From: Akkermansia muciniphila
GTDB lineage: Bacteria; Verrucomicrobiota; Verrucomicrobiia; Limisphaerales; BJHT01
Reading direction: 5' to 3'
NCBI GenBank assembly: GCA_945861535.1
Contig: CAMAUZ010000034.1
Location: forward strand, 1 to 64,000
DNA: 64,000 nt
Part shown: positions 1 through 9,265 of the stretch, one piece after another
How the letters are laid out: each line of letters begins with the position of its first letter
Numbering within the stretch: position 1 is the first letter of the stretch
Position numbers and translations under genes: made by a program
Notes under the pieces: generated by a model
Told to the model about the DNA's origin: nothing
Databases searched by the model: none
What the model saw: only the letters and a program-made list of their open reading frames with translations

Positions 1-69
1 GAGCTTGGGGTCGGCAGGCGACTCTTGAGAGCGCTTGAGTCCAGGCGGATTCTCTGAGACGTTGCCCGC

Positions 70-306
70 ATGAATGAACGAATTTCGATTCACCCAAGAA
101 TCTGCCACGGGCAAGCCTGCGTCACCGGAACTCGCATCCCGGTGCATCAGATTGTTCGCATGTTTGCTCACGGCGACAGTATCGACGATCTCCTCCGCGC
201 CTATTCGTCTCTCACTCGCGAAGATGTTCTGGCCTGCCTCGACTACGCTGCTTCGCTGGCCGAAGAGCAGTTCACACCACTCGACGCCGCTCTACTTGCC
301 AAGTGA
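70..306 (+). CDS. DUF433 family antitoxin
   Basis: A 78-residue protein of the DUF433 family, which usually acts as the antitoxin of a DUF5615 PIN-like toxin. The N-terminal part carries the family pattern ICHGQACVTGTRIPV (residues about 12-26), followed by a helical segment with SLTREDVLACLDYA typical of the winged-helix-like DUF433 fold. It ends in a GTGA overlap with the next gene, whose product is a DUF5615 protein, so the two are probably translationally coupled. The toxin-antitoxin role is known for the family and inferred here. Confidence 0.85.
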   Translation: MNERISIHPRICHGQACVTGTRIPVHQIVRMFAHGDSIDDLLRAYSSLTREDVLACLDYAASLAEEQFTPLDAALLAK

Positions 307-653
307 AGATCTTCGTGGACGAGAACATCCCGAACATCTCAGTCGATACCTTGCGTGCCGCAGGCCATGACGTGCTGGACATCCGCGGGACGCCTCAGCA
401 AGGCATGTTTGACGACGAGTTGTGGCCGCTGGCGCAAGCCGAGGGACTGATGCTCATCACCACGGACAAAGGCTTCTCGCAATATCGTAATGAGAAACAC
501 CACGGAATTCTCATTATCCGCCTTCGCCAACCGAACGAAGCCCGCATCCACGCAAGGATTATGGCCGCTTTCGCGCAGTTTTCCGTGCGCGACTGGCCCG
601 GACTGCTCGTCGTCATGCGCGACGTCGTGCAGAGCACCTATCGAGCACGGTGA
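303..653 (+). CDS. DUF5615 PIN-like toxin
   Basis: A 116-residue protein of the DUF5615 (Mut7-C/PIN-like) family, presumed to be an RNase toxin partnered with the preceding DUF433 protein. Acidic residues expected at a PIN-type metal site are visible: D6/E7 in FVDENIP, D37/D38 near FDDEL, and D55 in LITTDKGF. It starts with GTG inside the stop of the upstream gene, giving a 4-bp overlap. Its length is normal for the family, and nothing indicates decay. The nuclease activity is inferred from the family only. Confidence 0.85.
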   Translation: MKIFVDENIPNISVDTLRAAGHDVLDIRGTPQQGMFDDELWPLAQAEGLMLITTDKGFSQYRNEKHHGILIIRLRQPNEARIHARIMAAFAQFSVRDWPGLLVVMRDVVQSTYRAR

Positions 654-777
654 CTTCTGACTCCCGACCGGACGAACCGACGCACAATGGCCCTGCCGAG
701 AACTGAGCTTGAGTCGTTAATGGTTCTAACTCATCCCTACTCCCCAAACCCAAGACCCTATTCCCTATTCCCTTCCC

Positions 778-816
778 CCACCCGTCACTCGTCACCCGTC
801 ACCCGTCACCCGTCAC
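778..816. repeat. short tandem repeat, about 7-bp unit CGTCACC
   Basis: A run of five to six imperfect 7-bp units (CGTCACC/CGTCACT) ends about 18 bases before the ATG of the fuconate dehydratase gene. It lies in a pyrimidine-rich leader (about 720-834) with no recognisable promoter. Confidence 0.7.
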
Positions 817-834
817 TCCTAATTCCCCCCTCCC

Positions 835-2127
835 ATGCCTCTCAAAATCACCGCCCTCACCACCCGCGACATCCGCTTCCCCACCTCCCGCTCCCTCGAC
901 GGCTCGGACGCGATGAACCCCGATCCCGACTACTCCGCCGCCTATGTCATCCTCACCACCGACGGACCCCACGAAGGCCACGGCCTCGCGTTCACCATTG
1001 GCCGCGGCAATGAGATCGTCGTCGCCGCCATCAACGCCCTCCGCCCCCTCATTGTCGGCCACACCCTCGAAGAATTCGCCGCCAATCCCGGCGCCTTCTG
1101 GCGGCACCTCACCGGCGACAGCCAGCTTCGTTGGATCGGCCCCGAGAAAGGCGCGATCCACCTCGCCACCGCCGCCGTCGTCAACGCCCTCTGGGACCTC
1201 TACGCCAAGAGCGCGGGCAAACCTCTCTGGAAACTCCTCGCCGACTTCACCCCCGAGCAACTCGTCGCCTGCATCGACTTCCGCTACCTCACCGACGCCC
1301 TCACGCCCGACGACGCCCTCGCCATTCTTCACCGCCACGCTCCCACCCGCGCCGCCCGCGAAGCCGAGTTGCGCCGCGACGGTTATCCCGCCTACACCAC
1401 CTCTGCCGGCTGGCTCGGCTATTCCGATGACAAACTCCGCCGCCTCTGCCGCGAAGCCATCGCCGGGGGCTGGAACCATCTGAAAATAAAGGTCGGCCGC
1501 GACCTCCCCGATGACATCCGCCGCGCCACCATTATCCGCGAAGAAATCGGCTGGGACCGCAAGCTCATGATGGACGCCAACCAAGTCTGGGACGTGCCCC
1601 AAGCCATCGCGTGGATGAAAGAACTCGCCCGCTTCAACCCCTGGTGGATCGAGGAACCCACCAGTCCCGACGACGTCCTAGGGCACGCCGCCATCGCCCG
1701 CGCCGTCGCGCCCATCGGTGTCGCCACCGGCGAACACTGCATGAACCGCGTCATGTTCAAACAACTCCTCCAGGCCAACGCCATCCGCTTCTGCCAGATC
1801 GATGCCTGCCGCCTCGGTGGTGTGAATGAAGTCCTCGCCGTCCTTCTCCTCGCCGCCAAGTTCGGCGTCCCCGTCTGTCCCCACGCCGGCGGCGTCGGCC
1901 TCTGCGAACACGTCCAGCACCTCTCCATCTTCGATTACATTTGCGTCAGTGCCTCCCTCGAAAACCGCATCATCGAATACGTCGATCACCTCCACGAACA
2001 CTTCCTCGACCCCGTCACGATGCGCCACGGCCGCTACCTCCCCCCTGCCCTGCCCGGCTACAGCACGGAAATGAAAGCCGCCTCCCTCGCCACCCACGAA
2101 TACCCCACTGGCCCCGCGTGGCGCTAA
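835..2127 (+). CDS. L-fuconate dehydratase (enolase superfamily)
   Basis: A 430-residue member of the mandelate racemase/muconate lactonizing group of the enolase superfamily, very similar along its whole length to the L-fuconate dehydratase/ENOSF1 group. That enzyme removes water from L-fuconate to give 2-keto-3-deoxy-L-fuconate in non-phosphorylative fucose breakdown. Visible active-site elements are the KIK pair (K217, K219), metal ligands D247 (LMMDANQ), E273 ([10 protein letters not shown]) and E300 (ATGEHC), and H350 in CPHAGGVG. The ATG at 835 fits the start of the family alignment. No other fucose genes are adjacent. Substrate assignment comes from family resemblance. Confidence 0.9.
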   Translation: MPLKITALTTRDIRFPTSRSLDGSDAMNPDPDYSAAYVILTTDGPHEGHGLAFTIGRGNEIVVAAINALRPLIVGHTLEEFAANPGAFWRHLTGDSQLRWIGPEKGAIHLATAAVVNALWDLYAKSAGKPLWKLLADFTPEQLVACIDFRYLTDALTPDDALAILHRHAPTRAAREAELRRDGYPAYTTSAGWLGYSDDKLRRLCREAIAGGWNHLKIKVGRDLPDDIRRATIIREEIGWDRKLMMDANQVWDVPQAIAWMKELARFNPWWIEEPTSPDDVLGHAAIARAVAPIGVATGEHCMNRVMFKQLLQANAIRFCQIDACRLGGVNEVLAVLLLAAKFGVPVCPHAGGVGLCEHVQHLSIFDYICVSASLENRIIEYVDHLHEHFLDPVTMRHGRYLPPALPGYSTEMKAASLATHEYPTGPAWR

Positions 2128-2134
2128 CCTCGGA

Positions 2135-2156
2135 GCGCCGAACTCCCGTTCGGCGC
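2135..2156. terminator. hairpin after the fuconate dehydratase gene
   Basis: A perfect 9-bp stem (GCGCCGAAC/GTTCGGCGC, loop TCCC) begins eight bases after the stop codon. It lacks a following T-run, so it may be a repeat arm rather than a true intrinsic terminator. Confidence 0.4.
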
Positions 2157-2420
2157 GCCCTCCCGCCCCGCACCCCGCGCCGAGTTGGAAATCGGCGTGC
2201 CGCGCCGCATCCGGTTGCGATTCGAGCCGGGCGAAGAGGGGGCGGAGGCAGGCGATGCGCGGCGGGGTGTTGACGTGGGGCGGAGCGTTTAGTCGCCAGT
2301 TCGCGACGAGAATCTGTCGAGCTCACTCCAGCTTGCCGAGCAGGATTCGGGTGAGCACCCGATTGAAGCGACCAAGAGCCGCAGGGGTGCGCCCACAGGC
2401 CGGCCCAGCGGGCGAACGAC

Positions 2421-2470
2421 AATAGCCCAGCACTTCAGTGCCGGGCTATTTTCAGTCGTCCCTGCGGGAC
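2421..2470. repeat. REP-like palindrome, family A (copy 1)
   Basis: Two 14-base arms (AATAGCCCAGCACT and AGTGCCGGGCTATT, one mismatch) flank a 2-base loop. A small GTCCC-TGC-GGGAC palindrome follows. The same core AGCCCAGCACTTCAGTGCTGGG recurs near 18,621, 39,382, 42,715 and 42,841. The rest of the 2128-2850 gap shows no convincing gene. Confidence 0.8.
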
Positions 2471-2788
2471 CGCTCGGACGGCCCTGGTCACCGCAAGAAA
2501 CCGGGATGCGCCTCCAACCGGATTCGCAGACACGCTTGATGCCGAGAACACCCCGATTTCCTTCTCCGTTTGCATCCCCGGCGGCAGCCCGCAACGCGTT
2601 TCTATATCCCACCATAACCCTCTCCAAATCCCGGTTCGCTCCGTCAAGAACCCCCCATTTGCCGAACCTCCGAAGCGTTTTGGTGCTTGGCCTCCCTTTC
2701 CCTTGAGCTTTGAGGTTTATCGTTGGAGCTTCCTTGCCCCGCTCAACCCGTTGTACTTCTATTAGTTGTGCAATTGTGAATAACTTTA

Positions 2789-2802
2789 CACCATATATGG
2801 TG
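2789..2802. promoter_or_regulatory. 14-bp perfect palindrome upstream of smc
   Basis: CACCATATATGGTG is a perfect palindrome in an AT-rich stretch 49 bases before the smc start codon. TTGTGA (2774-2779) and TATGGT (2796-2801) at 16-bp spacing could be -35 and -10 elements, which would place the palindrome over the -10. The regulatory role is inference. Confidence 0.3.
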
Positions 2803-2850
2803 GTTTTCCCTTTACCAACCCCCACCGGCTGAATTCAATTTCACCCAGTT

Positions 2851-5800
2851 ATGTATCTCAAAAACCTCACCGTGTTCGGTTTCAAGTCGTTCGCCGACAA
2901 GACGTCGCTAAACTTTCAACCGGGCGTCACCGCCATCGTCGGCCCCAACGGCTGCGGCAAGTCGAATGTGTCCGACGCCATCCGCTGGGTGCTCGGCGAG
3001 CAGTCCGCCAAGGCCCTGCGCGGCGGCGAGATGGCAGACGTGATCTTTAACGGCACCGACACCCGCAAAGCGCTCGGTTTGGCGGAAGTTTCCCTCACCA
3101 TCGGGGGCGTGGACGAGGAGCATCTCCGCGCGGCCGGGGTCGAGCTGGCTTACAACGAGGTCACGCTCACGCGGCGCATTTTCCGCGACGGCGGCTCCGA
3201 GTATTTCATCAACAAAACGCCGAGCCGGTTGAAGGACATTCAGCAGCTTTTCATGGGCACCGGCGTCGGACGCACGAGCTACAGCATCATGGCGCAGGGG
3301 CACATCACGCAGCTCATCTCGAGCCGGCCGGATGATCGCCGCGCGGTGTTTGAAGAAGCGGCCGGCATCACCAAGTTCAAGAGCCAGCGCAAGGAATGTC
3401 TGCGGAAACTCGAACACACCGACCAGAATCTCCTTCGCGTTCAGGACCTGATCAAAGAAGTGAAGCGCCAGATCGGTTCGCTCCAGCGCCAGGCCGGCAA
3501 GGCGCGCCGCTACAAGCAGTTCATGGTCGAGCTTCAGCATCTGGAAACCCAGCTCGCGCGGCATCAGTTCGACATCTTGACGCTCGAAATCCAGTCCCGG
3601 CAGGAAGGCTCCGAAAAGCTCCGCGTCGAGATGGAAATCTCCTCCGAGAGCGTCGTCCGCGACGAAGGCGAAATCCTCCAGCTCCGCGCCCGCCTCGCCG
3701 AACTCGACACCCAGATCAGCGCCACCCAGCACCACGCCCTCGAACTCAAGGCCCAGGTCGGCCGCGACGAAAGCCGCATCGCCTTCAACGAGGAACGCCT
3801 CCGCCAGCTCGAGGAACAAAACGCCCGCGCCATCGCCGAGATCACCGCCGCCGAAGAGCGCCACACGGTCAGCACCACCGAGCTGGCCAGCGTCACCGAA
3901 CGCCTCGCCGCCTCCCAAACCGCCCTCGACCAGCACCGGGGCGTGGTGAAGGAACGCCGCGACGCGCAGGAGCAGGTCGAGCGCGAACTCCAGCGCGTCC
4001 AGGAGGCTCTCCGCAAATCGCAATCCGACGCCTTCGCGACGACGCAGAGCCTCTCCCGCTCGCGCAACGAGATCAACGCCCTCGACCTCCAGAAGCAGGG
4101 CAACCTCGTCCGCCTCGAAAAACTCGCCGCCGAGAAAACCCAGCTCGAAGAAGAACGCACCCGCCTCGAACAACGCCTCGTCGAATTCGAGACCAACGTC
4201 GAAGCCGAGAAGCTCGGCATCCAGACCCAGCGCGGCACCGTCGAGGAACGCCAGAAACGCCTCCGCGAAATCCAGATCGAACTCAACCAAGCCGCCCACG
4301 ACCTCGACGCCCTCGTCCGTCCGCAGGCCGAGAAACGCTCGCGCCTCAGCGTCCTCGAACAGCTCGTCACCAGCCACGAAGGCTTCAGCGCCGGCGCGCT
4401 CGCCGCCCTCAAGCAGTCCCAGTCCGTCCTCGGTTCCCTCACCGACCGCATCCGCGTCCCCGACCAATACGTCCTCGCCGTCGAATCCGCCCTCGGCGTC
4501 AACCTCCAGCTCGTCCTCACCAATCAACCCGAAGCCGCCGAGCAAATCCTCGCCGACCTCAGCGCCAACAAACGCGGCAAAGCCAGCGTCGCCGCCCTCG
4601 CCCTCCTCGCCCAGCGCGCCCCCGAGACCACGCCCGAGCCGCCCGCCGCCGAACTCGGCATCCGCGCCGCCAGCATTGTCGAATGCGACGACGCCGTGCG
4701 CCCGCTGATCGATGGCCTGCTCGGCCGCATCATCATTGTCGCCGACGTCGCCGCCGCCACCCGCGCCTGGCGCGACACCCATGGCGCGTGGGATTTCGTC
4801 ACGGAAAGCGGCGACCTCCTCACCCGCCACGGCGTCTATGCCGGCGGCGCGACCAGCGGTTCCGGCAAGGCCGCCTCCTCCATTCTTGGCCGCAAAAATC
4901 AGATCGCCGAACTCAAGACCCAGCTCGATCAATTGCAGGAACAGATCAACGAAGCCAGCCGCCGCAAAGGCTCGCTCCAGAGCGAACAAACCGAACTCCA
5001 AGCCACGCTCCAACAAGCCCAGACCCAGCTTCGCGCGCAGGAAGTGGCCATCGCCACGCGCCAGGGCGAGTTCAACGCCCTCAAAAACTCGCAGCGCTCC
5101 CTCATTCAGAAAATCGAGAACGTCGGCTACGAACTCAAAAACCTCACCGCCCACGATCAGGAAGGCCTCGCCAAGCGCGCCGCCCTCGCCGCCCGCATCG
5201 CGGAACTCGAAACCACCGAGCAGGGCTTCCTCACCCAGGTCGCCTCGCAATCCGCCGGCCTCGACTCGCTCCGCCTCCAGCGCGACACCGCCGTCGCCGC
5301 GCTCTCCGAATCCAAGGTCGCCCTCGCCAGCGAGGAACAACTCTGCGCCTCCCTCACCCGCCAGAAAGCCCCGCTGGAACAGCGCCTCCGCGAACTCCTC
5401 CAGCACGTCCAGTCCCGCCGCCAGGAAGTCAGTTCCTTCGTCGAGCGCAAAACCCAATACGAAACCGACATCACCGAACTCCGCCGCAACATCGAGCGCG
5501 TCAACCACGAGCGCGAACAGGTCAACGTCCAGGTCGGCGAACTCGCCCGCCAGAAAACCGAGCAGGAAGCCGCCGTCGCCCAGCGCGAAGAACAGCTCCG
5601 CGAACGCCGCGCCCGCCTCACCGAACAGCAGAAACAACGCGGCGTCCTCGATGTCGAACTCGCGCAGAAGAGCATGTCCGTCCAAAACCTCCGCGAGCGC
5701 ATCCAGCAGAAATACCAGCTCCACCTCGACGACATCCGCAGCGAGTGCATCACCATCACCATCGCCGACGAAGGCCCGCCCAAAATCCAGACCCTCACCC

Positions 5801-6609
5801 CCGAGGAAATGGCCGCCGCCGGCGTCGCCACCGACTGGGACACCGTCGCCGCCCAGGTGCTCGTCCTCCAAAAGAAGATCGACGAAATCGGCCCCGTGAA
5901 CCTCGTCGCCATCGAGGAATACGAGGAAACCGAACAACGCTTCACCTTCCTCAGCACCCAGAACGACGACCTCGTCAAAGCCAAGGAACAGCTCCTCGAA
6001 GTCATCAACCGCATCAACGCACAGACCAAGGAAATGTTCGTCGAAACCTTCAACAAGGTCCGCGACAACTTCCGCATCCTCTTCACCGAAATCTTTGGCG
6101 GCGGCAGCGCCGACCTCCAGCTCGTCGATGAAGGCGACGTCCTCGAGAGCGGCATCGAAATCTTCGCCCGTCCGCCCGGCAAAAAACTCCAGAGCATCAC
6201 CCTCCTCTCCGGCGGCGAGCAGACCATGACCGCCGTCGCGCTGCTCTTCGCCATCTACCAGGTCCGGCCCAGCCCCTTCTGCGTGCTGGACGAACTGGAC
6301 GCCCCGCTCGACGAATCCAACATCTCCCGCTTCGTGCGCGTGCTGCAACGCTTCCTCGTCCACTCGCAATTCGTCATCATCACCCACAACAAGCGCACCA
6401 TCGGCATGGCCGACGTCCTCTACGGCGTGACCATGCAGGAACACGGCGTCAGCAAAATCGTCAGCGTCAAGTTCCACAAAAACGAAGAACCCGTCACCGA
6501 CCACACCCCCACCCCCCTCGTCCCGCCCCCGACCGTCCCCCCCGTCGAACGCGAAGAAGACGCGCCGCACAAAAAAGAAGAAACCCTAGAAATCTCGACG
6601 GCGCAGTAA
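2851..6609 (+). CDS. smc: chromosome segregation protein SMC
   Basis: A 1252-residue SMC ATPase of the bacterial condensin complex that organises and segregates the chromosome. In order: N-terminal ATPase half with Walker A GPNGCGKSN (residues 31-39); first coiled coil (about 165-500); hinge (about 510-665); second coiled coil to about 1010; C-terminal half with ABC signature LSGGEQ (about 1119) and Walker B VLDELDAPLD (about 1143). A Pro/Glu-rich tail of about 40 residues ends the protein. Length is normal for bacterial SMC. The partner genes scpA and scpB are not in the window, and the gene stands alone between repeat-filled gaps. Confidence 0.97.
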   Translation: MYLKNLTVFGFKSFADKTSLNFQPGVTAIVGPNGCGKSNVSDAIRWVLGEQSAKALRGGEMADVIFNGTDTRKALGLAEVSLTIGGVDEEHLRAAGVELAYNEVTLTRRIFRDGGSEYFINKTPSRLKDIQQLFMGTGVGRTSYSIMAQGHITQLISSRPDDRRAVFEEAAGITKFKSQRKECLRKLEHTDQNLLRVQDLIKEVKRQIGSLQRQAGKARRYKQFMVELQHLETQLARHQFDILTLEIQSRQEGSEKLRVEMEISSESVVRDEGEILQLRARLAELDTQISATQHHALELKAQVGRDESRIAFNEERLRQLEEQNARAIAEITAAEERHTVSTTELASVTERLAASQTALDQHRGVVKERRDAQEQVERELQRVQEALRKSQSDAFATTQSLSRSRNEINALDLQKQGNLVRLEKLAAEKTQLEEERTRLEQRLVEFETNVEAEKLGIQTQRGTVEERQKRLREIQIELNQAAHDLDALVRPQAEKRSRLSVLEQLVTSHEGFSAGALAALKQSQSVLGSLTDRIRVPDQYVLAVESALGVNLQLVLTNQPEAAEQILADLSANKRGKASVAALALLAQRAPETTPEPPAAELGIRAASIVECDDAVRPLIDGLLGRIIIVADVAAATRAWRDTHGAWDFVTESGDLLTRHGVYAGGATSGSGKAASSILGRKNQIAELKTQLDQLQEQINEASRRKGSLQSEQTELQATLQQAQTQLRAQEVAIATRQGEFNALKNSQRSLIQKIENVGYELKNLTAHDQEGLAKRAALAARIAELETTEQGFLTQVASQSAGLDSLRLQRDTAVAALSESKVALASEEQLCASLTRQKAPLEQRLRELLQHVQSRRQEVSSFVERKTQYETDITELRRNIERVNHEREQVNVQVGELARQKTEQEAAVAQREEQLRERRARLTEQQKQRGVLDVELAQKSMSVQNLRERIQQKYQLHLDDIRSECITITIADEGPPKIQTLTPEEMAAAGVATDWDTVAAQVLVLQKKIDEIGPVNLVAIEEYEETEQRFTFLSTQNDDLVKAKEQLLEVINRINAQTKEMFVETFNKVRDNFRILFTEIFGGGSADLQLVDEGDVLESGIEIFARPPGKKLQSITLLSGGEQTMTAVALLFAIYQVRPSPFCVLDELDAPLDESNISRFVRVLQRFLVHSQFVIITHNKRTIGMADVLYGVTMQEHGVSKIVSVKFHKNEEPVTDHTPTPLVPPPTVPPVEREEDAPHKKEETLEISTAQ

Positions 6610-6610
6610 G

Positions 6611-6758
6611 CCGCGCTCCGCGCACGGACCGCGGCTGTGTCGCCGAGACCAGCCGCAGCAGTTCCGCAACGAGTGGCGCGTGAGAACAATCCAACACGCC
6701 TCGCCGTGCGGACGCGCTGCGGCTGATCCCGCCCGGCGCGGGACACAGCCGCGCTCCG
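6611..6758. repeat. long palindrome, family B (copy 1), beside RAYT
   Basis: An imperfect palindrome of about 130 bp with outer arms GCGGCTGTGTC (6631-6641) and GACACAGCCGC (6742-6752) and inner arms around CAGCCGCAGCAG/GCGCTGCGGCTG. It abuts the stop codon of the RAYT gene. Three more copies lie on the other side of that gene. Confidence 0.85.
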
Positions 6759-7463
6759 TCAAATCCTCAGCACGCCATAGTCATCACGAAATCTCGCGCT
6801 GCTCCATCGCCATGCCTTCGGGTCGAGCACCAAACCCGCTCTCGCCGGATTGCTCTCGATGTATGAGCGCGTCTCCAATTCATGCCCGCTGTCGCGCATG
6901 AAAGTGTCCCAGTAATCCGCCTGCCAGAATTCACCGCGCCGTCCCAACAGCCGGTTTGCCATCTGCGCCGTGTGCTTCTTCCAGCTCTCCACAATCTCCG
7001 CCATCGGCGTGGCGTCCACTTTGAACAGCGCGTGGACGTGATTCGGCATCACCACCCACGCACGTAAATCGTAGCGCTCGCCGTGGAAGAACCGCACCGC
7101 AGCTTCGACCAACAGCGCGATCTCCAGTTGGCGCAGATGGCATTCGCCGCGACCTCTGTCCAGGTAAGATTCCAGTTCCGCCCGCCGCTGCTGGTTGTCC
7201 TCAATTTCCAAGAGATGTTCCCACTCGGAACGAAGTCCTTCGGGAAACGAATCCGCCAGTCGGAACGTGACGAACTGCGACAGCCCCCGTTTATCGCGGT
7301 GCGGTAGAAATCCGCGCTCATTCCAGCCACGAAAGCCTTCCTTGAGGTTTTCCACCTTCGACGGCGAAGACCAGCGGCGCTTGCCCTCGACCAAATCACG
7401 CACCCCGGGATTGTGCGGTGGCCCGGGACGACGCGGTTTGGGAGATTGGCTCATGCTCTGCAT
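6759..7463 (-). CDS. REP-associated tyrosine transposase (RAYT, Y1/IS200-like)
   Basis: A 234-residue Y1-type (HUH) single-strand transposase of the REP-associated group. The metal-binding HUH motif is H142-V-H144 in MPNHVHALF. The presumed nucleophile is Y201 in RSYIESNPARAGL, the usual RAYT context, preceded by QADYWDTFMRD (181-191). RAYTs of other bacteria cut and join REP palindromes, and here the gene sits exactly between family B palindrome copies 1 and 2. The ATG at 7463 is used; an in-frame ATG at 7454 is an alternative. No lesion is seen, so it may be active. Confidence 0.88.
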   Translation of the reverse strand: MQSMSQSPKPRRPGPPHNPGVRDLVEGKRRWSSPSKVENLKEGFRGWNERGFLPHRDKRGLSQFVTFRLADSFPEGLRSEWEHLLEIEDNQQRRAELESYLDRGRGECHLRQLEIALLVEAAVRFFHGERYDLRAWVVMPNHVHALFKVDATPMAEIVESWKKHTAQMANRLLGRRGEFWQADYWDTFMRDSGHELETRSYIESNPARAGLVLDPKAWRWSSARFRDDYGVLRI

Positions 7464-7507
7464 TGAGCCTCAATCACGCGGGTGCCGCAAGTCTCGGAAC
7501 CTCTCCC

Positions 7508-7639
7508 GGAGCGCGGCTGTGTCGCCGCGACCAGCCGCAGCAGCTCCGCAACGAGTGGCGCGTGGGAGCAATCCAACCCGCCTCGACATTCGGACGCGCT
7601 GCGGCTGATCCCGCGCGGCGCGGGACACAGCCGCGCTCC
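7508..7639. repeat. long palindrome, family B (copy 2)
   Basis: Perfect 16-bp outer arms GGAGCGCGGCTGTGTC (7508-7523) and the reverse complement (7624-7639), with a further imperfect inner stem. Same orientation as copy 1. Confidence 0.88.
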
Positions 7640-7645
7640 GCCCCC

Positions 7646-7776
7646 GGACCGCGGCTGTGTCGCCCAGACCAGCCGCAGCGGCTTCGCACCGAGTCGCGCG
7701 TGGGAACAATCCAACCCGCCTCGACGTTCAGACCCGCTGCGGCTGATCCCGCTCGGCGCGGGACACAGCCGCGCCC
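7646..7776. repeat. long palindrome, family B (copy 3)
   Basis: Same structure as copy 2, with arms GCGGCTGTGTC (7651-7661) and GACACAGCCGC (7762-7772). Copies 2, 3 and 4 form a head-to-tail array with only about 6 bases between units. Confidence 0.85.
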
Positions 7777-7781
7777 CCCCC

Positions 7782-7914
7782 GGACCGCGGCCGCGTCGCC
7801 GCGACCAGCCGCAGTAGCTTCGCAACGCGTGGCGTAAGTGAGCAATCCAACCCCGCTCGACGCTTGGGCGTGCTGCGGCTGATCCCGCTCCGCGCGGGAC
7901 ACAGCCGCGCTCCG
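7782..7914. repeat. long palindrome, family B (copy 4)
   Basis: The most diverged unit of the array (outer arm GCGGCCGCGTC against GACACAGCCGC). The remaining 7915-8161 shows no gene. Confidence 0.8.
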
Positions 7915-8161
7915 CAGGCGCGTCCGGCGCGCGGCGTTCACGTCATTTCAATGTTCTCAGGTCACCCCGCGTTCACACCCGCTCGGAGTCTCCAAGCTGA
8001 AACGGCGTAAGCGCCGCGCGCGCCATTCTCGCGTGTCAGTTACCGGCTTGCATGGCTCTTCATCATCACCTTCGGCAACCGCCGTAGGAGCGGCTCCCGC
8101 GGGTTCGGCCTTTCTTCTGCCAAGCGTTACGGCCACCTTCCTGCCAACTCACCGATCGCTC

Positions 8162-9070
8162 ATGGCCAACTCGAAAAACAATCCTCGCGCCCCCGCCCGC
8201 GCCTGCCCACGCACCTCACGCGTGCGGCGGCGCGCGAGTCGGGTGGCCGCGGGGCTGTGGCTCGCGCTCGCGCTTGTGCTCCCCCACGTGGCCTTTGCCC
8301 ACGGGACCGCGCACGAGCGCATTCAGGCGCTGTCCGCCGAGATTGCGAACTCGCCGACCAATGCCGCGCTCTATTTCCAACGCGGCGAACTCCTGCTGCA
8401 GCACGGCGAATGGCTGCCGGCGTTGAAGGACTTCGAGGAAACGCGTCGCCTGTCCCCTGCCCTGCCCGGTCTCGAACTCGCCCGCGCCCGCGCGCTCACC
8501 GGCGCGCGGCGGCTCGACGAAGCGGGCGCGCTGCTCGACCAGCTCGTCGCCGCGTCACCGACCAATGCCGTCGTCCTGCTCGACCGCGCACGCGTGCTGG
8601 GCTTGCGCGGGCGCACCGCCGAGGCCGTCGCGGATTTCGCCAAAGGCATCCCGCTCGTGACAGCGCCGGACGCCGGTCATTTTCTGGAACCCGCCCACCT
8701 GCTCGCCAAAGCCGGCAAACTCGACGATGCACTCGCCTGGCTCGACCGCGGCCTCACGGCGCTCGGCGCAAATCCCGAACTCGCCCTGCCCGCCATCGAA
8801 TTGCTCCTCCAACAAAACCGCTTCGATGACGCCCTCGTGCGCGCGGACGCGATGCTCGTGCGCAGCCGTCGCGCGCCGTCGTGGCTCGCCTTGCGCGGGG
8901 ACATTCTCCAGCAAGCCGGCCGCCGCGAGGAAGCCGGCCGCGCCTTCCGCGAATCAGTCGAGACGCTCGAAAAGCTCCCGCCCACCCTGCGTCGCACGCA
9001 GGCCAACGCCGAACTCGAACGCCAAATCCGCGACGCCCTCGACCGCCTCAAGCCCGCGGCCAAACCGTGA
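8162..9070 (+). CDS. secreted or periplasmic TPR protein
   Basis: A 302-residue protein with a basic N-terminus and a hydrophobic signal segment (GLWLALALVLPHVAFA, about residues 30-45), followed by tetratricopeptide-like repeats to about residue 285. Typical TPR spacing is seen in ALYFQRGELLLQHGEWLPAL and later in LLAKAGKLDDALAWLDRGL. The function is probably protein-protein interaction outside the cytoplasm; the partner is unknown. The ATG at 8162 is preferred over an upstream in-frame ATG at 8033, because the extra 43 residues are low-complexity and precede the signal peptide. It converges on the flagellin gene. Confidence 0.8.
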   Translation: MANSKNNPRAPARACPRTSRVRRRASRVAAGLWLALALVLPHVAFAHGTAHERIQALSAEIANSPTNAALYFQRGELLLQHGEWLPALKDFEETRRLSPALPGLELARARALTGARRLDEAGALLDQLVAASPTNAVVLLDRARVLGLRGRTAEAVADFAKGIPLVTAPDAGHFLEPAHLLAKAGKLDDALAWLDRGLTALGANPELALPAIELLLQQNRFDDALVRADAMLVRSRRAPSWLALRGDILQQAGRREEAGRAFRESVETLEKLPPTLRRTQANAELERQIRDALDRLKPAAKP

Positions 9071-9183
9071 TCCCGTTAGATACGGCTCAGAAACTCCGCG
9101 ATTTCCGTGCGCTGGTGGATTGGCCGGGCTCCCCGATTCCATTCGACTTATGCCTGTGGCGCCTCCGGTTCTGAGTGACGCTT

Positions 9184-9225
9184 GAAAAAGAAAGCAGCCG
9201 GACAGCGCCTGAGCGCCATCCGGCT
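9184..9225 (-). terminator. rho-independent terminator of the flagellin gene
   Basis: Read on the minus strand, the stem AGCCGGATGGCGC/GCGCTGTCCGGCT (loop TCAG) is followed by GCTTTCTTTTT. It starts about 40 bases after the flagellin stop codon. The T-run faces only the minus strand, so it serves flagellin and not the convergent TPR gene. Confidence 0.85.
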
Positions 9226-9265
9226 GGTTGCAATTCTAATCGAGACGAGTCTGAACCAGCGGGCC

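Noticed and set aside
2908..6570. 1220-residue open frame on the minus strand opposite smc
   Set aside because: It is the antisense shadow of smc caused by high GC codon use; its translation is Val/Gly/Asp/Glu-rich without any domain.
7508..7914. Repeated units of about 130 bp that might suggest a CRISPR array
   Set aside because: The units are long palindromes joined head to tail with about 6-base junctions; there are no short identical repeats with unique spacers and no cas genes.
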